NCBI RefSeq assembly: GCF_022682495.2
Contig: NC_071389.1
Location: forward strand, 60,038,239 to 60,102,238
DNA length: 64,000 nt
Source of the DNA: Desmodus rotundus
Lineage: Eukaryota; Chordata; Mammalia; Chiroptera; Phyllostomidae
Direction of reading: 5' to 3'
Positions 58,630 through 64,000 of the stretch are shown in pieces; position 1 is the stretch's first letter, and every line of letters begins with the position of its first letter. Under the pieces are notes generated by a model, which saw only the letters and a list, made by a program, of their open reading frames with translations, did not search any database and had not been told where the DNA came from. Position numbers and translations under genes: made by a program.

Positions 58630-61084
58630 TAAAAAAAAGAAAAAGTTGCATTCAAAAGTAAAATCAACACATACTTCCTTGTGCCTCCTTGCTACCACCT
58701 ACTGAGAAATACTGTGGCTATATCAGCCACCCTCTCCCTGGAAGTTCGTGTTATGTGAAAAGTAAGTGAATGGACCCCAAGAGTAGATCAAAAAGCCTCT
58801 CAGAGCTGCAGCAGAGCACATTTTACAGAAATGGCATGAAGTATATTTTTTTCCTTTAGTAAGGATTTTTTTTATCACATTGACATTTAGTTTATTAGAG
58901 CTCAGTTTACAAGACCAGTTCCTGAAGAGCTTTTACCTAAATCAGTTGCCATTTTATATAGATAAGATGAGAAAATGCTGAAGAAATATGGCTTTTCCCC
59001 CTCAAAGCTTATTCAAAATAATATCACATCAATTCTTTACCACTAGGAAGTATATATATTTACCTCAGACTTTCAGGGAAAGAAGTATGCCCAGAAATAG
59101 GTTTAATCTGGACTAAAGGCTGTATTTTCTTATCTAAACTGCTAGCTTATCTTTTCTTTCCTTGCCTTTTTGTTTTGAAGATGGGAAAGAATATCCTTCC
59201 ATTTATAGACTCTTAAGAACATAATTGAAAAATAATAAGACTTTTATGGATGGATATGGGAAAGAAAAAAATGGATACATATAAAAACCTTAAGAGTAGT
59301 ATCCAATAAATGCCACTGGTTTAAAAGAGAGAGCTAACTTCTGCGGCACTTTTACCATGCACCAGGTAAGTTGGATGGTTTTTTTCCCAATTTAATATAT
59401 CATCCCAACAAGGTAAGTATTATATGCCCCAATTCACACCCAAATGAAACTGAGCTCAAAAGGGTTCAAGTAAGTTGCCAATTTTACATAACAGTTATTG
59501 AGAGAGACTAGTCTTAAACTCACATGGGTCTTGTTGCCAATGTCTTGCCTCTTCTCTCTCATAGTAACACACTGTAAACAAAAGAGCAACAGAGTTCTGT
59601 TAACAGGGAGGAATATGCAAGAACAAAGTCATTTATTTAGTCTATGTCAATGAGGGATATTCCAAATACACTTTTTTGCCTAACTGTACGAATAATTTGC
59701 TGGATAGTGTATAACTAGCTATATCAACACCTTATACGTTGGTTAACTCATTCCATTACACTCACATCCACCATAAAAAAACATAGTGACGTTCACTAAA
59801 TAAAGATAAAAAAATGTTCATTTTTTGAGTGTTGGCCATGATATTAGGATCTACACATAGTGGGGAAAAAAGTAGGCTCACAATTGTTCCTCTGGAAAAT
59901 AATACAATAATTAAGAAATAATAATACAAGAATCAACGGTGTTTGCAAACTCAAAGCTGTAAACCTACTTTGGCCTCCCCCCGTGTTCATAAGGATCTGT
60001 GTTGTGAAAAGCAATAATGTGTTGAGGAAGGAATTCTATGCTGCTTCCAGGGGTAAAGGAGGAGTGGTGTGGGGTTTGGCAAGAGGAAAGAATTAGGAAA
60101 GCGAACACAGCAGGAGAGGTTCAAGGTCAAGCATACACTCCAAGAGATGGATGAAGAGATGAAAGTATGGTATAAACAAGGTCAGGTGAAATTTAATATT
60201 TAAAAATCAAAGTTGTAATAGCAACAGTCCCCAAAGCATAACCCATAAATATGTATTTGCTAAGTACTGAATTCACCCTGTGACACACACCCAACCAAAT
60301 TTCCTTGTCTCCCAACCAAGCAATCACTACAAGTTGTTTACCTGCTGTAAATGAGATGCTCAAGGACAAAAAAACCAGAAGGGGACAGTGCCATAGCACA
60401 GTCTGAGGTTCAACACAATGAGTATGACTGCTTATGACTTGCTGTGCTTTGGTAATAAAGAGGAAACAGTTGGAGGAAAATCACGGTAGGGAACGAGACT
60501 TGATAGTTGAAAGGAAACTTCCTGGGATCAAACAAAATATATGTTTTCATGTTATTGGTGCTGCATGCTCTCACTTTAAGTCATAGATTTCTTAGTACCC
60601 AGCACATCAAAGGTACTCTATAAACACTGTTAACTTAAACACAAATAGAATGAATAAGAGTGTTACAAGATTCATTTTAGAAGGACCAAGACAAAATTTG
60701 CTTTCGCATAGATAGGAACTTGATTTAGGGTTCTTTACATTGGCCAAAAGAGAAGAAAAAAATTCCTAAAAGAAAGGTTGCCAGTCATACAAATGTAAAT
60801 GTTCAAAGATATATGAGATTTGAAATGAAAGATGTATGATCATATGTGTGATTTCCTCAGGGGCAGGAAATATCAGATTTATAAGTACACTGTGCTCCAT
60901 CCCCATCCATAAGAAAATTTGAAAAGGAAATATTATTTTGGGTCATGATATATCTTCTGCATATAATAAAAATGGTTGGAAGATGATTTTAATTGCACAA
61001 CTAAGAAGGTAGAAGAAAATTTGATTGGGGAAAAAAGTAATATGTGGATACATTTAATTGCAAACAAAGCTAAGAATATAGGCA
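58630..61084. other. Mostly unique; MIR at 59.34-59.57 kb
   Basis: Apart from the MIR listed separately, I recognise no gene or repeat in this AT-rich stretch. Confidence 0.4.
59340..59570 (-). repeat. MIR SINE, antisense
   Basis: 'cacttttaccatgcaccaggtaag', 'catcccaacaaggtaagtattatatgcccc' and 'aactgagctcaaaagggttcaagtaagttgcc' follow antisense MIR. Confidence 0.6.
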
Positions 61085-61215
61085 TAAAGATTGTCTATTA
61101 ATTTCTCACTGGGTGACATGAGTCACTTAATATAATCTTTCCAGGCCTGAGTGTCGTCATCTGCATAATAAAAGGATAAAATAAGGTGATCTCTGAGGTC
61201 ATTTTGAATTAAAAA
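61085..61215 (+). repeat. MIR SINE fragment, sense
   Basis: 'actgggtgacatgagtcacttaatataatctttccaggcctgagtgtcgtcatctgca' (61109-61167) matches the sense MIR middle part. Confidence 0.55.
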
Positions 61216-61358
61216 ACTATCTATTTAGATAAAGGAAGTAGCAGTCTAGAATGCACTTAGAAAAGGAAAGGGACCATCCAGTTGACAAGATCTGCATAAG
61301 AGAGTTATTGTTGTGCTACATAAAGGAAAAGATTCTGGCTTTTAAAATAAGGCTAGAA

Positions 61359-62052
61359 CAGTGATTTTCAGCCTTTTTCATCTCATGGCACACATATACT
61401 AATTACTAAAATTCTGTATTTTAAGATATATTTTTGCTGATCTAACGAAAAATAGATATAATTTTGATCGATTTATAAAATAATAATGATAATAGTAATT
61501 ACCTACCCTTTTTGCTTCAAAGTGACTTTTTAAAAAATCAGGTGCCTATATGTATATAAGGATTTCTGGTATCAAGAATTAACTAATCAGGCCCTGACTG
61601 GCGCAGCTCAGTTGGTTGAGCAATGTCCCATGAAGTGAAAGATTGCCAGTTCAATTCCCCGTCAAGGCAAGTGCCAGGGCTGTGGGTCTGACCCCCGGGG
61701 ATGAATACGAGTGGCAACTAATCGATGTTTCTCTCTCACATTGATGTTTCTCTCCTCCTTCTCCCTCCCTTCTCGTCTCTCAAAAAAATAAATAAATAAA
61801 ATCTCATAAAAAGAATTAACCAATCAGATGCAACATTATTATGCAACATGACCAAAAAGATGCAACTTGATTATACAATCTATGTACCTATGGTTCCAGA
61901 TAAGGTGTGCAAACTGGGTGGCTATTGTTGTGTTGGCTGCTGTCCTTTTCTTAATTTGACAATCTAAGGGAAAAGAGGTCAGTGTCCCCGACTAAACAGT
62001 CAAGTATTGCATGTTTTAAAAATGCTTCTGGCACATTGGTTGAAAATCAGTG
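61359..62052. mobile_element. Nonautonomous hAT element carrying a SINE
   Basis: The left end reads CAGTGATTTTCAGCC. The right end, TTGAAAATCAGTG, is its near-perfect complement. Flanks GGCTAGAA (61351-61358) and GCCTAGAG (62053-62060) agree in 6 of 8 positions, fitting a hAT 8-bp target duplication. Without the inserted SINE and one duplicate the element is about 457 bp and non-coding. The passage 'ctcatggcacacatatactaattactaaaatt' near the left end resembles nonautonomous hAT families of bats. The SINE at 61591 shows the hAT is older than that SINE insertion. Confidence 0.85.
61591..61810 (+). mobile_element. Older VES-type SINE, 17-bp TSD, nested in hAT
   Basis: It begins GCCCTGACTGGCGCAGCTCA; the A box lies in 'gcgcagctcagttggttgag', and the B box GTTCAATTCCCC is well formed. 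The body differs from the 48.9 and 50.1 kb copies and includes two similar GATGTTTCTCTC blocks (61725 and 61743). The tail is AAATAAATAAATAAAATC. AAGAATTAACTAATCAG at 61574-61590 is repeated with one change at 61811-61827. Confidence 0.9.
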
Positions 62053-62329
62053 GCCTAGAGTCATGACGAAAATTAACTTTTACAAAGGTTGGAAATGTGG
62101 CATGTACATTTGGAGGGTGAGTAAACTGCTGATATAATAAGGATGTCTTAAACCACTGTATGAAAATGATGAAGAAGAGGGAGTATTTTCTGTCTTTTCA
62201 AGATGTTAAAGATTAACACGTATAAGAAAGTGAAAATAAAAGTTTCAAAGCAAAGTTACTGGTACAGACTATTAATTGCAGAATCCCAGTAGCTGTGATT
62301 CTCTTCTTCTTTAATAGCCAAATCTCAAT

Positions 62330-62860
62330 CGTATTCGATTAACAAATAGAATACTATACTTCCCATCATCCTCTTGTAGCAAGATCAGCTTATATGTCTA
62401 CGTCCCGGATAATGAGATATAAGTGGATGATTCTACGATGGCATTCTGGGTCGGTTGCTTGAAGGGGACCAACGTATTCAAAATGGACAAATACTCTTTT
62501 ATTCTATTCCATTGCTTCTGCTACCACAGAAGTGATGATAATGAGATATAAGCGGATGATTTTACGATGGGATTCTGGGTAGGTTGCCTGAAGGGGACCA
62601 ACTTATTCAAAATGGACAAATACTCTTTTATTCTATTCCATTGCTTCTGCCACCACAGAAGTGATGGCTAGAGCTAAAGCAGCCATTTTAGACTATGAGT
62701 TGACCTCAAAGAAAGAGGCCCCATGCTAAAAACAGAGTAGCAGAAAGAAGATAGACTAGTCTCTGAAAACGTCTTGGGGCCTCCAAAGCAGCTGTAGATG
62801 ATTTATTGCCAATTTCTCTTTTACATGGGAGATTAAACCCCTGTTATTTCCACAGTTAGT
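62330..62860 (+). mobile_element. Unassigned old mammalian repeat
   Basis: 'gtgatggctagagctaaagcagccattttagactatgagttgacc' (62661-62705) and 'ggagattaaacccctgttat' follow a common old mammalian LTR-like repeat I cannot name with certainty. A 129-bp part of it is tandemly duplicated (62411-62668). Confidence 0.45.
62411..62668 (+). repeat. 129-bp tandem duplication
   Basis: 62411-62539 and 62540-62668 are two consecutive copies of the same 129-bp unit, both beginning AATGAGATATAAG. They differ at about seven positions (for example GTGG/GCGG, GGCATT/GGGATT, GTCGG/GTAGG). The unit lies within an old repeat, so this is a later local duplication. Confidence 0.9.
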
Positions 62861-64000
62861 TCTTTTTCCAGTTATATGCATTCCAAATTTAGTCCAACTG
62901 ATTTAGTACCTGGAAGTGACGTGTTTCAAGTAATAGAAACCAAAATGTGACAGTGGATTGGAGGCAGAGCCAGGCTGGTGCTAATGAAAGCTGAAACCCT
63001 CAGGACCGTTATTATACCCCAACAAAGCATTTAGTCAAATCATCACCTACCATACATTGAAAGGCCAACCATATGCTGACAAAGGCTACATAAAGTATTA
63101 GGAGAAATCGTGCAACGCAGTATGTGCAGAATGTTGGTACGGGCTGTCAGCAAAATCCTAAAAGAATGATAAATTCAAGATGGAACTAGTTGGCCAGCCC
63201 AAAGGTTGAGATGAAAAAGCATGAATCTTTGCTAAGAGAGGCACTTTACCTATTACTTGAAATCTCAGCTGACTCAGAGTCTGGTAATTTGAAAACTTCC
63301 AGGTTTAAAAAAGCCAACTCTCTATATCCCAAACTGAAGCAGTTAAGAGAAGGATCTGCAAATTCCAGTTTTAGCAATAAATATGACTGGTGTCCCACTA
63401 TATAAAAGCTGTGAGTCTGCTGGCAAAGATAGAGCATTATTTCACGTTTTCAATGTAGCAGACAGCAAGCTGAGAATTATTTGGATGAACAGAGCACAGA
63501 GGTCTATAAATAAAAGACCAGGGTCCTCAAGCTTAAAAATTCCATTTATCTAAGATCTTTGGCTGTACTCACATTTGGAAATGACCAAAAGCAACTATGC
63601 TGAAAGTAATACAATTTTGAGGGTAATTTACTGTCCAAAAACAATCCAGCGAATGCTGACCCCTTACTAAGAGGTGGTATTTTGCTCCATATGAGTGATT
63701 CTTAGGGAAGACATGCTTCTGAATGTCTGCCTCAGATGTGGCCACCAGTTAACGGAGAACGAGGACTCTCCCAAAGGATGGAGTCAAGGACCACCAAATA
63801 AAATGGACAAGGGAGTTTCGTGAAAATCAGGATCTAGAGCTACCTGATGGACCAACTAACGAGCATTTCTGCTCAGCAAGATTTGACAATTGTTATACAC
63901 CGAAGGGGCTATTCATATCTTTATATTAATAAAAGTATCTAATAAACAGAACCATGGAGATTCAAATCAAGAAGCATCCGCACTTCTCTCTACAGGAACT
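62861..64000. other. Unique sequence, nothing recognised
   Basis: The two small frames near 63190-63437 overlap on opposite strands and show no domain. Confidence 0.4.

Overview
This is mammalian nuclear DNA, most likely from a bat. The clearest sign is a set of short tRNA-derived retroposons ending in a CT-rich stretch and an AAATAAATAAAATC-type tail. They match the VES family known from bats, which points to Yangochiroptera. Other support comes from nonautonomous hAT elements of a kind reported in bats, a long young-looking LINE-1, mammal-wide MIR and L2 relics, and high AT content. The species cannot be named from this window.

I recognise no host gene, exon, tRNA, rRNA or CRISPR array. 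Every open frame that resembles a known protein belongs to a transposable element, and all of these are broken. The window reads as intergenic DNA or the inside of a very large intron.

Layout. 1-13.3 kb: mostly unique AT-rich sequence with old relics (an LTR-like piece at 1.6-2.0 kb, old LINE-1, L2 and MIR fragments) and a pure pyrimidine pentamer tract at 10.05-10.2 kb. 13.4-20.6 kb: a near full-length sense LINE-1 inserted into an antisense L2; a 180-bp hAT element later landed in its ORF2. 20.6-29.3 kb: L2, MIR and old L1 pieces, plus a Tigger-like MITE inside a MIR. 29.3-31.85 kb: a solo ERV LTR, then a Tigger1-like fragment interrupted by a mariner. 32-36 kb: LTR-like and old L1 relics and a 5'-inverted LINE-1. 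40.9-43.5 kb: an antisense element with an ORF1 but no ORF2 (HAL1 type), apparently full length. 44-51.4 kb: L2, SINEs, a second 5'-inverted LINE-1 and an old L1 3' end. 55.4-56.2 kb: a second solo LTR of the same family. 58-62 kb: two more SINEs, one nested in a hAT element. 62.4-62.7 kb: a local tandem duplication.

The elements form a readable history: L2 and MIR are oldest, then Tigger, L1 and HAL1 copies, then mariner, hAT, VES and LTR insertions, several with intact or nearly intact target-site duplications. Family names for the older relics come from memory of consensus sequences and were not computed. I found no candidate for an undescribed functional system. The most informative objects are the HAL1-type element, the nested DNA transposons and the LTR pair.
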